The position numbers were made by a program, and so were the translations under genes. Positions 22,836 through 32,930 of a stretch of 36,090 nucleotides of DNA are shown here, piece by piece (positions within the stretch are counted from its first letter, which is position 1; each line of letters begins with the position of its first letter). The DNA lies in the NCBI GenBank assembly GCA_051453625.1, contig JBOZIK010000001.1, positions 173,033,810 through 173,069,899 of the forward strand, given 5' to 3'. The notes below the pieces were generated by a model. It had not been told where the DNA came from and made no database searches. It saw nothing but the letters and a program-made list of their open reading frames with translations. The stretch is from Welwitschia mirabilis (taxonomy: Eukaryota > Gnetophyta > Gnetopsida > Welwitschiales).

Positions 22836-23249
22836 ATATACATTGTTGATATATTATATATAAACAAAGATGGAAAAATCCAAAGTAGTAAAGGAAATGA
22901 TAAAACTAATAAAGAGTAAGAAAAAGTACATAAAATAAAACTAATTTAAATCATTTGTAATCCTTTAAATCCTTCTTTTCATTAGTCTCTCAGCCTAAAT
23001 AATCTAGTGGAGGAGGGAATGATATCAATGAATAGGAGGGGGAATGAGAATGAGATCAAAATGTCTTTAGGGCATGTTTAAACATCATTAACTCCTTAAT
23101 AAGGTATATAATCAATTACTAAGATTCCTCTTACTCATATAACTAAGTTTGAAGAGAAGTAAGGAGACAAGAAGAAAGAAGGAGAGGTTACAAAATAAGG
23201 ACTAAGATCCAAATATTTGCGAAGAGAGTAAAATAATCAATGTTAGCTA
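22836..23249. other. Unassigned; possible 3' flank of copia element 1
   Basis: A purine-rich stretch around 23020-23060 and 23140-23200 lies just past the RNase H end of element 1. For the minus-strand element this would be a pyrimidine run, so it is not a polypurine tract. No minus-oriented LTR for element 1 could be recognised. Confidence 0.35.
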
Positions 23250-24747
23250 ATTAATGGTTAATAGATATATATTCAAGCCTAATATCTTTGATATCAATAT
23301 GATCTCTAATAAAATAATAATAAATGTTAATATATTTGGTTCTTAAGTGAAGCACAGGATTATTGGATATATTTATGGCACTAGAATTATACTAGAAAAT
23401 AGGTGTATCAAATTCACAAATATTAAGGTATTTTAAATCATGATGAGTCTATATGAATTAAGATATACAACTATAAGTAGCCATATACTTAACTTTAATG
23501 ATGGACAAAAATCTAATTAATCAAATATAATTTTAGAAAGCAATAATGATTACTAATGCTTTTCCTATCATTCTTAGAAACAATCCAGTTTGATCATGAA
23601 AGAAAGATAAATGTAATGTAATATCTCTAGAAAACTAAATACCATAGTTTAAGATGTCTTTTACATACCTAAGAATTTATTTAATAGCTCTAAAATAATA
23701 ATCTTTAGGTTTGGATTAATATCTGACATATAATACTATCAAAAATGTAATACCTAACATATTAGCTATAAAGTAAAGTATACTACCAATTATGCTTCTA
23801 TATAGTTTGGTGTTCATTTCCTTGGCATTCTCATTAGCATATATTTTATCATTGGTTTTCCATTAGTGTAAATTCTTGTTTACAATACTTTATACTAAAC
23901 CTTTTCATAAGTTTACCTATAAATTTTTGATGAGATAAAGTAAATCATTCTTTTTTTTCTTAACCTATACTATAAGGAACTTTGATAGCTCATCTAAATA
24001 GCTTATTAAAAATGATTATTTATAAATTTAATAAGACATAGATTTCATAGTTGCTCTAAAGATAATTTCATCAACATAAATTTATAGAAGTAAAATATTA
24101 GAATTAATCTTTTAAATAAAAAGAGTATTATATATTTTAACCTTGATGAAATCATAATCTAAGAGATAATAGGTTAGCTTTTCGTACATGCTCTTAGTAT
24201 ATATTTGAGTTTATATAATACCTTTTTTAATTTATAAACATGATGAGGATACCCTATCTTTTTAAAACTATAGATTATTTTATGAATACAAGTTCATTTG
24301 ATGTTTTATTTAAGAAAGAATTTTTTACATTGATTTGATAAATTTTAAAGTTATAAAAACATAGCATAAGAAAAATGTGAGTATATTCTAATGTAACCAT
24401 TAGTGAAAAGCTTTTTTTAAAATGAATGCCTTTCATTTGTATGTTTCCTTGTGCCAACAACATTGCTTTATTCCTTAGCACTTAAGATGTTTTATTTAGC
24501 TTATTTTAAAAATGCATTTGGTATGAATAATATTATAATCACTTATTCTAAGAACAAGCTTCTATATATCACTTTTTTTGAATTATTTAAGTTCTTGCAT
24601 AGAATTGATTCAACATTCATTTTATTTTTCTTCTTTAAAAGACTTATATTCTAAGATGGAGACAAAAAAAACATTTGTATAAATTAAGCTTCTAGTCTTT
24701 ACCTTATCAAACACATCACTAATTACTAATTCTATGGATAGATTCTT
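23250..24747 (-). pseudogene. Copia element 1: reverse transcriptase and RNase H remnant
   Basis: Read on the minus strand from 24747: VKTRS, then SFKEE and INSMQELK (RT start). At 24481-24275 the longest open piece has MLLAQGNIQMKGIHF, FSLMV and KIYQINVKNSFLN, matching the family pattern ARLVAQGYxQxxGIDF...FKLYQMDVKSAFLN. HHVYKLKKVLYKLK follows. The polymerase motif YVDD is YVDE (24067-24078). Next come LYRSIIGSILYF and, near 23340-23365, NPVLHLRTKYINI and FIRDH of RNase H. Many stops and several frame changes make it inactive. Integrase, protease and gag of this element are absent. The P2 LTR abuts it exactly upstream. Confidence 0.85.
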
Positions 24748-24749
24748 AC

Positions 24750-25290
24750 TGAAAAATAGAAAATCAAGAAAGAATAAGCAAGATTTTTTTCAAAATAAAA
24801 TTTTATTTCTCAAAAATAATTCATCATATTTATTTCATTAAAGAGCTTACTTATAAACTCAAGTACACAATTAGGGTTTTACTAGGTTTTTTACATATCT
24901 TTATGTGTAGGAGCATGATACATAAGAAACTTAGAAATTTTATACTTAATGTGGGGATATGCTATCTTCCAAAGAAAAAGCAAAGTACTTAAGGAAAATC
25001 TTAGGAATATGGCCTATAATAAAACCTCTTTAAAAGAGTTATCATGTAAGGAAAATACTTCATTAAAGAAGTAGTTAATTTAATGCTATACATCTCATAG
25101 TAAATGGGGATTATTATATGCATTATGCATTTCATAATGCTAAACATGTACTACACATCTCATAGTAGTAGGTCATAACTACACTACATACCTCATAGTA
25201 CTAGAATCAAGAATGACTTTAATCAGAAACATAAAAATCAAATAAAGCCCATAACATATAAGAAAGCATGATTTTAATTTAACTCGTTGT
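24750..25290 (-). repeat. X LTR of P2 (3' LTR)
   Basis: Inverted partner of 21845-22372. On the minus strand it starts 16 or more bases after the P2 stop at 25306, carries about four 36-bp units, and ends TTTTTCA at 24750, the canonical CA terminus. The next minus-strand base belongs to the RT reading frame of element 1 (GTAAGAATC...). This gives a sharp insertion boundary between the integrase-to-RT hinge of element 1 and the LTR. Confidence 0.7.
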
Positions 25291-25305
25291 AAATCTGTTG
25301 TTAAA

Positions 25306-25570
25306 TTAGAAGTGTTGAAACTTATTTTAACCAAGTATATTTGTTTGAGTATTAGTTCTTGGTTTTATGGTTGAATGATTTAGTAGTATAATAACTTCAT
25401 ACTACATAAGTTCCTTAATTTTATAGATCAACTCCCACATACCATTATCTATAATGCATAGTATTCTTATTTCATGGATTAGACCCACTAATTATGTAGA
25501 ATAATTTCTTTTAAAGAAGCTGGTTTATCATTATAGGTTAAGTAAATCTCATCATCATAATCATGAGACT
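25306..25570 (-). pseudogene. P2 reverse-transcriptase stub and polyprotein end
   Basis: Minus frame: DDEIYLTYNDKPASLKE (from 25556), then HN*WV*SMK*EYYAL, matching the RT start of copia elements. It is better preserved than the P1 copy because Trp (25495-25497) is intact. The Gln codon after WV is TAA here and also in P1. It ends YEVIILLNHSTIK, NTQTNILG*NKFQHF and a stop at 25306-25308, then the X LTR. The RT palm (DVKSAFLN, YVDD) and RNase H are missing. Confidence 0.65.
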
Positions 25571-25819
25571 ATATGAGCTATTTTTATTCTAGTTCTACTT
25601 CTCTAATCATCATGAACATCTTTGAAAGTAGACTATAATCAAGTACTTTAATGTCATCTCTAGGTAGTGCTAAATTCTTTAGTTGAGGAACCCACTAAAT
25701 TGCTATTGAAACCATGATTAAGCATAATTAGAAAATTAAATTATTTAATTCCTATAGATTACAAAGTAATTGTTACAATACAAGGAACTAAAGCATTAAT
25801 TATAGCTAGATCTTTCCCC

Positions 25820-26650
25820 TTAAATATAGGATATTAAGAATCTAATATGATTAGTGGATTATATAAGGGATGAAGTTTTGAAATATTAAGATAAAAATCA
25901 TTATTAACATAAAAAAATAATGATCTTATGATGCACTCTATAATCTTTCTAGTTAGTTGGATATTCCACAAAGATGCTGATGAGAGTATGTGCTCCGAAT
26001 TTATCATTGTGTTCATTTGTAATATGGATGTAGCACTTGCAATCAAAAATATGAAAATGCTTTAAAATTTACTTATATCCATATCATTTTTAGCTAAAGA
26101 TAATTCTTTTTTAGTATATCAACCAATGCAATTATTAATATGCATAGCTATGTTTATTACCTCATCTCAAAAATAAGTCTTACAGCCACTAAAATATAAT
26201 ATGAAACAAGCCATGTGTATGATAGTTTGATTAAATCAATTAGTAATGAAATTTTATTGAGGTATCTTAGGATAGATATTTAGATTTTGAATTGTATCAG
26301 ATGTGAGAAAGTCTTTAAACTTGATAGATGTGTACTCACCATCATTATCTAAGCTGAAACTTTTAATGTAATACTTGACCTACTTTTTAACTTTAGTTTT
26401 AAACTTTTTAGAAATTTATAAAGCCTAAGATTTGGATTTGATAAAATACATCCAAGAGAGATAAAATAGTAGAAGCCATGAAGAGTGGAAATGAACATAG
26501 ATCCATAAATCACTATGAATAAGTAAACGCCTTTAATCGACATGCCACTTACTTGTTGTAAACTCTTAATAAGTTGCTTTTCCATAAAACATGAGTTATA
26601 GTAAGAAAACTCCTATAGAATTATTGAAAGAAGTAGTGTCCATTCTTATT
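25820..26650 (-). pseudogene. P2 integrase remnant (copia)
   Basis: Minus strand from about 26600: FYGKATY*EFTTSKWHVD, RRLLIHSDLW, HSSW, MYFIKSKS, FKTKVKK and LDNDGEYTSIKFKDFL. These match copia integrases (GKxxRxxFP...W...LxLIHxDLxGP...FIDDFSRxxWVYF...SDNGGEYxSxxF). The FIDDFSR segment with the first catalytic Asp seems deleted, since YYFISLG runs straight into the following region. The second Asp is kept at LDNDGE (26335-26352). Further on, KCYIHITNEHNDKF, GAHTLISIFVEYPTN and KDYRVHHK are the post-core region. The frames 26349-26585 and 25834-26046 are parts of it in neighbouring frames. Confidence 0.8.
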
Positions 26651-27066
26651 TATTATATTCATCATATGAGAAGCAGGATAACTTAGCCGAGTATTCCATA
26701 GTAGTAAGAGAGAGATCTAATCTTAGAAAACTATGCACGTAATTTTCTATGTTCTCACACAAACATAGAGATGAATGAGTTTTCCATCCATGTATTCTAT
26801 TATAATCAAATTGTTAAATTTCATCATAAATATCCACTAAGTGCTTCATCATGAAAATTGATGGATCTTATTACACTAGAGTAGAAAGTAGAAAGTGATA
26901 AAAGATGTAACCTCAAAGAAGAAGCATAGAGAATGTGAGAAATAGTCTATAAAGAGAGTGATGTTAAGTTAAGGATAATTAAACCATAGACTTTCACTAG
27001 AACTAAAATTATATTTAACAAAAATATTAGACTTAATGCTTTAATAAATTCATTAAAAGAATTATG
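26651..27066 (-). pseudogene. P2 linker between protease and integrase, decayed
   Basis: This interval should hold the rest of the protease and the GAG pre-integrase zinc module. Stops are dense and I can identify no HHCC pattern, unlike P1, where it is clear at 20360-20494. Its position between the P2 protease and integrase is the only reason for the assignment. Confidence 0.35.
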
Positions 27067-27069
27067 CTA

Positions 27070-27240
27070 ATAATTCATATGACAAGTAGAACTTATATTA
27101 AGAATCCATGTCTTGTCTTCAGGTATGTATTCACTCATATCCATAAAGTCAGAGTTGTCAAAAGCTATGTTTGATTTAAAAATTTTAATGCCATTAAGAG
27201 AATTAGATTTTCTAGTTACTGCATTTGCCTTAATGTGGAG
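27070..27240 (-). pseudogene. P2 protease remnant (copia)
   Basis: An open stretch of about 55 codons on the minus strand reads KANAVTRKSNSLNGIKIF, IAFDNSDFMDMSEY and WILNISSTCHM (27076-27108), then a stop at 27067. The last motif is the aspartic protease site, WILDSGSTxHM in the family, with Asp to Asn and Gly to Ser. This would abolish catalysis. The gag part is missing: upstream of 27240 the sequence changes character, so P2 is truncated at its 5' side. P1 carries the same unusual segment before its protease site. Confidence 0.65.
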
Positions 27241-27299
27241 GAATAAAAGTGATATTTATTAATCCCTTTTATAATTAAAAAGGGCCAAAACCCTAGTTT

Positions 27300-27580
27300 T
27301 TTAGTGTACTATTATTTCACAATAGTACTTGAAAGACATCTACCCNNNNNNNNNNACATCTAAAATGTGAAAAGTAGATGTATGATTCATGAAATAGGTC
27401 TACTATTAAACATTTTAAATACATCTTTCATACTATAAATATGTTTACCTATTTAAAGATGTCCATTTTGGAAATATTAAAAAGCATAATTAATATTTAA
27501 AAAGATTTAGAACTTTAAAGACATTTGCTTGATAGACCTCTACATAAGTGAAGATGTCTTTCTAATATACATCTATAAAA
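27300..27580. repeat. Cluster of AGACATCTA / TAGATGTCT motifs around a gap
   Basis: Variants of AGACATCTAC or its complement occur about ten times in 250 bases, in both orientations. Examples are at about 27333, 27356, 27373, 27410, 27431, 27465, 27517, 27535, 27551 and 27569. Short motifs repeated in both directions are typical of subterminal regions of CACTA-type or other TIR transposons and MITEs. No terminal inverted repeat was confirmed. A 10-N gap sits in the cluster. Confidence 0.5.
27346..27355. other. Scaffold gap (10 N)
   Basis: Ten placeholder bases inside the motif cluster. Repeat sequence may be missing here. Confidence 0.95.
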
Positions 27581-27829
27581 CTAAATAAATCTATCAAAAA
27601 AAAAAAAACCTAACAACTTCAAAATATGTTATGATTAATATTAAAACAACACTAGTACTTTAAAAATGTAAAGTATCATGCATAAAATTTAACTTTTTCA
27701 ACATGTAACTATAAATCCAACTCATAGGATAACATATAGTGGAGTTAAGATTTGAATGATATTACTTGATAACTTATCTAATTGGATAAGGCCTAATCTC
27801 CATGTTTCTATATAGTTTTTTAAACCTTT
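27581..27829. other. Short unassigned spacer
   Basis: It holds a 14-A run (27597-27610) and AT-rich sequence between the motif cluster and the RNase H end of element 2. The 3' LTR of element 2 would be expected here on the minus strand but is not recognisable. Confidence 0.4.
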
Positions 27830-28180
27830 TACTACTTAATGATTTTATAAATACATCAATGAGTTAATCATCAATATTTATATATTACATTATGATGTTC
27901 TTGTTTTGAACATGCTCACTAAGAAAGTGATGCCAAATATTAATGTGTTTGGCTCTTAAATGCTATACTAGTTTCTTTGAGATGTTAATGATACTTTTGT
28001 TGTTATAATATATGAAACTTTTTTACAATAAGAGTTCAAAATCTTTTAACATTTAGTTCATCTAAAGTAGCTATGCATAACAACTCTCAGTGGTAATGTA
28101 CCTAGCCTTAGTAGTTGATAAAGTGGTTGAGCTTGGTTTTTTGCTACTTTAAGAAATCAAATATTGTATAAATAAGAAGT
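27830..28180 (-). pseudogene. Copia element 2: RNase H remnant
   Basis: Minus strand: NKSIINISKKLV*HLRAKH, then INIWHHFLSEHVQNKNIIM, INIDD*LIDVFIKSL. This matches the conserved end of copia RNase H (CDNxSAIxxxxNPVxHxRTKHIDIRxHFxRD...DxLADIFTKxL). Stops replace Gln and similar codons. The minus-strand part near 28150-28080 should carry the SxAEAEY region, but it is stop-ridden and only partly readable. It ends the polyprotein of element 2. Confidence 0.85.
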
Positions 28181-29400
28181 AGGTTTCATTTGTACTTATT
28201 TTTATTATCTTTACATCTTACATAATCTACATTACAATATCTAATTAGATTAAGGTAGGAATACTTTAACTACAAAAGGCCCTAATTAGTGGTATCCTTT
28301 AAAAAATTAAAAATTCTTTTAACAACTATAAGATATGATTCTTCATGATTAGTTTGATAATAAATATAGATTCCTACACTTGACATAATATTTGCTCTAC
28401 TAGTAGTAAGACACAACAGACTACTAATCATACCTCTATATAACTTTTAATTAATCTTCTTACCATTCTCATCTTTGTCTAGTTTTGTGCTTTGATTCAT
28501 TGGAATATCTTTGGATTTATAATCCTATAAATCATATTTGATTAGAAATTTTTTATATATTTAGTTTACAAAATAAAGGTACTTGATTAGTATTGCACAA
28601 TTTTTAGCTCTAATAAATTGCTCATCTCTCCCATGAGACTCATTTCAAATTCATCCTAGATCATCTTCACAAATTTCTTGCATAGTAATTCATTAGTTAC
28701 TATAAAAATAATATCATTCACATATATTTGAATAATAGTAAAATGTTTACCATTTTTTTTACTAAATAATGTGACATGTGATATACCTCTTTTAAAATCA
28801 TTTTCAATAAGATGACTTGATAACTTCTCATGCCAAGCTCTACATGCTTATTTAACGTCATAAAGAGCTTTCTTCAATTCCTAAACATGATCTATTTTAT
28901 GAAAATTTTTTAAAACCTTCTAGTTCATCAACATATACTTCTTCTTAAAGAATTCCATTTATAAAGAAAATATTAANNNNNNNNNNTCGAGTTTAAATCC
29001 TTTGATGAGTACAGGCTAAAAACATTATTATTAATTTCATACATGTCACTGGTGCCAAGGTCTCTTCAAAGTTAATGCCATCTTATTAATTGTATCCTTC
29101 AGCTACTAATCTTACTTTGTTTATGATCACATTACTATGTTTATCTATCTTGATTTTAAAAACCCACTTAGTGCTAATAAGAGGTCTATTAGACGATCTT
29201 GGAATGAGTTTTCAAACATTACATATTTCAAGTTAATTGATTTATTCTTTTATTGCAATCATCCAATGCTCATCATTCTTAGCTTATTTGAATGTTTTGA
29301 TTTAACTTATGGAATATAAGCTAAAAAATCATAAAATTCTTTAGTACAACTCCTAATTAAAATATCATCATAAGAACTACCTATTACATTGCTAGTGGAG
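28181..29400 (-). pseudogene. Copia element 2: reverse transcriptase remnant
   Basis: Minus strand from about 29280: DEHWMIAIKE*IN*LEICNV, STKWVFKIKIDKHSNVI, NKVRLVAEGYN**DGINFEE and TLAPVT, all in one frame to about 29016. After the scaffold gap come NGIL*EEVYVDELEGF, ALYDVK*ACRAWHEK, YVND (28713-28724; family YVDD), MNQSTKLDKDENGKKIN and LYRGMISSLLCLTTSRANIM. The order and motifs are those of Ty1/copia RT. The catalytic Asp pair is broken by an Asp to Asn change. Two adjacent stops stand where VAQGYxQQ would be. The frame crosses a 10-N gap, at which about 6-8 expected residues (around YQMDVKSA) are missing. Confidence 0.9.
28977..28986. other. Scaffold gap (10 N) within the RT of element 2
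   Basis: The reading frame resumes on the other side of the gap near the end of the FLNG motif. Compared with the family, slightly more than ten bases are probably absent, so the gap length is nominal. Confidence 0.9.
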
Positions 29401-29860
29401 TAACTCTTCTTTAGTCTGATCATGTTTGAAGGATTTTCTTTGTTTATATCTTCTTTTTTATCCTTTTCACTATGTGATAGAACTTGAGGATGGCTAGATG
29501 ATTAATCAATATACATAATAATATAATCATCTCACACATATATAAAAGTTTAGTTAATATCACTTATCTTAATATCTATGGTTTCCTCACCTACATAGGT
29601 TCTATTATTGTACACATAGTAGGCTTTGCTAGGCATGGAGTATCTTAGAAAAATACCATCATTAACTTTCAAATTGATCTTTTTAATTTATCCTTTTTAT
29701 TTAAAAAATAATGTGAGTTAAAGATGTAAAAATAACTCATGGAAGATTTCTTACTAGACCATAACTCAAATGAAGTTTTAAAAGTGAACAATTTTACTAG
29801 AACTCAGTTTGAAATATAGCAAGTATTATTGATGCCTTTTATCAAAAATGACAAGATATC
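29401..29860 (-). pseudogene. Copia element 2: integrase-to-RT hinge, decayed
   Basis: This is the variable hinge of a copia polyprotein. Stops are frequent. Near its RT end, STSNVIGSSYDDIL and TKEFYDFLAYIP (29300-29400) correspond to the family's HPxxNIIGDxxxGVxTRS...AFxSxIEP segment. Confidence 0.5.
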
Positions 29861-29869
29861 TATTTATCA

Positions 29870-30430
29870 TGCATCATTATCCTGATAATTTCATTAAGTA
29901 CTCTATTATTTCTTTTAATCACTCTATTTCATTGCAGATTTTTTCATGTAGAGAATTAATAGAGAATGTTAAAATCTTCATAGAAATATCTAAACCTTAC
30001 ATTTTTAAATTTAATACCATTATCACTTCTTATCATCTTGATTTTGTATTCTTTTTTATTTTTTTAACCTGATACACAACTTAGGAAAAACATTAAGTAC
30101 CTCATCCTTATGTGTAAGGAAGATACTCATGTAAAATGAGAGTAATCATCTATAATAGTTAAATAATACCTTTCTAATCAAGACTTTCTATATAAGAGGG
30201 ACTAATAATATCAATGTATAAAAGGTATAAAGGACATTGAGTGGTGATAGTATTTTTCTTATCAAATCTTACCATTATATACTTTCCTTTCTGGCATGCT
30301 TTACAAATTTTATTACCAATTCCTTATAACCTAATAAGTCCTCTTATCATTTATTTTATGAATAAGATTTTGATTAAGTCTCTATTTACATGTCTAAGAT
30401 TTCTATGAAACAAATCTGTTTCATTTGTTA
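29870..30430 (-). pseudogene. Copia element 2: GAG pre-integrase and integrase remnant
   Basis: Minus strand: HRNLRHVN (about 30391-30407) and CKACQKGK (30305 downward) form the HHCC zinc module. IDDYSHFT*VSS (DD at 30145-30150) carries the first catalytic Asp. IKMIRSDNGIKFKN (SDNG at 30016-30027) carries the second. The catalytic Glu of the family motif VxERKNR is Lys here: VIKRNNRVLNEIIRIMMHDK, with the Lys codon at 29914-29916. The gene is inactive by this change and by stops. It lies between protease and RT, as in all Ty1/copia elements. Confidence 0.9.
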
Positions 30431-30559
30431 TGCTTAATAAAAACTTAGTTTCTTTATTAGAAATATCTTATAGACTAGTAATATAAACATTTAATTTGTT
30501 AATACTAATAAATAAAACTTTTGTTAAAAATTTTATTCTCTAATGGTATAATCATCTTT

Positions 30560-30880
30560 TGTAAAAGTAACAAAAAATTTTACATCACATAATTTACTAA
30601 CAGTTAAAAGATTATGTTATAAACCTTTCATAAAGAATACATATTTTACCTCTGGTAGATTACCTCCTTCAATGATTTTAATACCTCTGATAGGTGCTTT
30701 TATGTTTTTTTCAAAGGTGACCAATCCTTTGCCTTATTCCACCAAAGTAGTAAAACTAAATTGTCTTTAGTTATATATCTTAAGAATTTACTATCAATAT
30801 ATTAGGGACCTTTCTTTACTAATCTTAATTTAGTATATGCCAAAAGTATTAGTTTTGATTTTGGAATTCATACTTTCTTT
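30560..30880 (-). pseudogene. Copia element 2: aspartic protease remnant
   Basis: Minus strand: SKLILLAYTKLRLVKKGP*, YIDSKFLRYITKD, GLVTFEKNIKAPIRGIKI and VKYVFFMKGL*HNLLTVSKL. The family form is GPWYLDSGCSRHMTGD...HNLLSVSQLCD. The Trp codon is a stop, the catalytic DSG reads DSK (30784-30795) and His/Met are lost. It lies directly downstream of the zinc knuckle and upstream of the integrase zinc module. Confidence 0.8.
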
Positions 30881-30939
30881 GGTTTATCTTATACCATACT
30901 ACTAAGCCTTTTAGCATTATTAGTATAATATTTATTTTT

Positions 30940-31460
30940 GAATTTTATTGGGCAATGAAATTCATAATGGCCTATTTTAAAAGACGAACAACAAATAATA
31001 TTATTTGTATATGATAAATATTCGTACCTTGATTTATAATTCTATTTATCAAATAAAGAGTATAAAGTGCTATTTAAGAGTTCAATCTAATCTAAACCAC
31101 TTTTTCTATTTGAGATTTTCGTTACTAAGTATGATATTTAATGTATCCTTTCCTTAGGTAAATTTCTCATTGATTTTACTTGAGTCAAAGAGTTTATATT
31201 TTACATTCTTCAATTCACATGTTAGTATACTAATATTAGCTTTAAGAGCTGATTTTTTAGAAGATAATCTATTACAAGAATTATTTTCTTATTCATAAGA
31301 TAACTCAAAAAAATGAAGTAATTATTTCATTTTTGCACATATCTTTAGCAATTTAACAAATTATTTAGAAATTAAATTATTCCTTTCTTTAAGATTCATA
31401 ACTATTTCATCTTTACTTTATAATTTAGAATCTTCTTTTCTTTTATCATTTTCCTCTAGG
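30940..31460 (-). pseudogene. Copia element 2: gag remnant with zinc knuckle
   Basis: CCSSFKIGHYEFHC (30952-30993) fits the CX2CX4HX4C nucleic-acid-binding knuckle if the second Cys has become Ser (TGT to TCT). Upstream are Lys/Glu-rich pieces such as EENDKRKEDSKL, NLKERNNLISK, SSKKSALKANISILTCELKN and SSKINEKFT, typical of the coiled-coil tail of copia gag. The frame vanishes at about 31460 where an unrelated TG-starting, LTR-like sequence begins. The N-terminal gag is therefore displaced or lost. Confidence 0.75.
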
Positions 31461-31464
31461 ATGT

Positions 31465-32930
31465 ATGTGATGATGCGAAATTGTATGTTTTTAATGGGGT
31501 ATTTTACGTAGTTTTACAAGAAATTTAGACAGGTTTAAGTACAAAATGATAATTATTAAGAGTCAAGGATAAAATCATGAGGATACATAAATACCAATAC
31601 ATTTTAAGGCATTTTATACCAATTCTAATACTTTACATTTTAAGGAGGAGTTTATGTCCTATAAGGCTAAATTCACATAATGAAAGAGCTTGAATAAGTA
31701 TGTCGTTTCCTTAATCATCTAGATAATAACCTGAATGACACCACTAGCATGCTAATTATGATGCTAATTGGATAGACATAAAGGCTAAATATAAAACTCT
31801 CTTGATGAGGCATCATCCCCACCATCATCTATATGACATACAAGATGATAATCTAATTTTATTTAATGTATCAAATTTCACCTAATTTTAGCAACATTCC
31901 ATACATTTTTCATGCACCATTAGGGTTTTGGTTGCATCTATTTTATTTTCTATTTTTAAGTTTGTTGTTTATAAATACCACCTTTGTCCTTGACTCTGAT
32001 TATCTTCTTTAACAATAGATATTCTTGTCATAGGAGCTTGAAGGGCAGGAGGTCTATCCATTATTTGCAAAAAGAGGTTTCCTTAGTGTTGGACTATGTC
32101 TTTTTCATTAAAGTGCTGCTACTTTATAACAAGATGTTGATTTAACTTTTAATAGAAATTTTCTTTTAGTTTTATTCATATTCATGTGCATGTCCCTTAT
32201 GGTCTATGTTTTTGTTTCTTATGATTCTAAGACAACTTCATTTGTGATATAGGTTATTAAGGGAAATATTTGTTAAGGTTGAAAATGTTAATTTAGGAAC
32301 TTGTATTGCATTTTATATTTCTTAGATTAATCATTGCATGTTTTTAATTTTCTTGTTTAATGTACTGGATAGTTTAGGTTGGTTAGGATTAGTAACAATT
32401 TCCTTGATTGATCTAGATTATGCAAGGCCAATCTTGGTAATAAAGATTTGATGGTTAAATAGGTGTTGCATTTAGAGCAGATTGCATTTACATTTACATT
32501 ATGTGTTTACATTTCTTACATTGTTGATTTTCATTATGAACATTTACTTCATGAAAAGTAATTCTTTTTATTCTTACTTAGTGCCTTTGATGAGTTATGA
32601 CATTTGGGTTTACTCCCATCTATATTAGTATATTTGTTTATGCATATATTTGTGATTGATAGGATTTGATAAAGGATGTAACATTTGTATAAATATGCAC
32701 CACAATAGATGTCATTACTAGAAAAGGCCATAAGAAGTTCAAGGATTACCCCAAATAAGTGCTTTGGATTTCAATTTAGGTATTTCTTTACAGTATTATT
32801 ATATGTTTACTATAAATATCATAATCCTTTTTTCCACTTTTTTTATCCTACAATTTTTTATTTTTTGATTTGCATTTTTGAGCCTATTATTATATCTTTC
32901 ATCTAGATGACACAGGCGGATGATAACCTA
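31465..32930 (+). repeat. LTR-like region of element 3 (ends approximate)
   Basis: It starts TGATGATGCG inside the gag of element 2, contains a TATA box at 31970-31977, T-rich downstream sequence and copies of a 30-bp motif. It precedes a long decayed plus-strand coding region. Compared with its surroundings it keeps more CG dinucleotides. The right end is not certain. The window stops before any second LTR, so it cannot be confirmed as an LTR. Confidence 0.4.
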
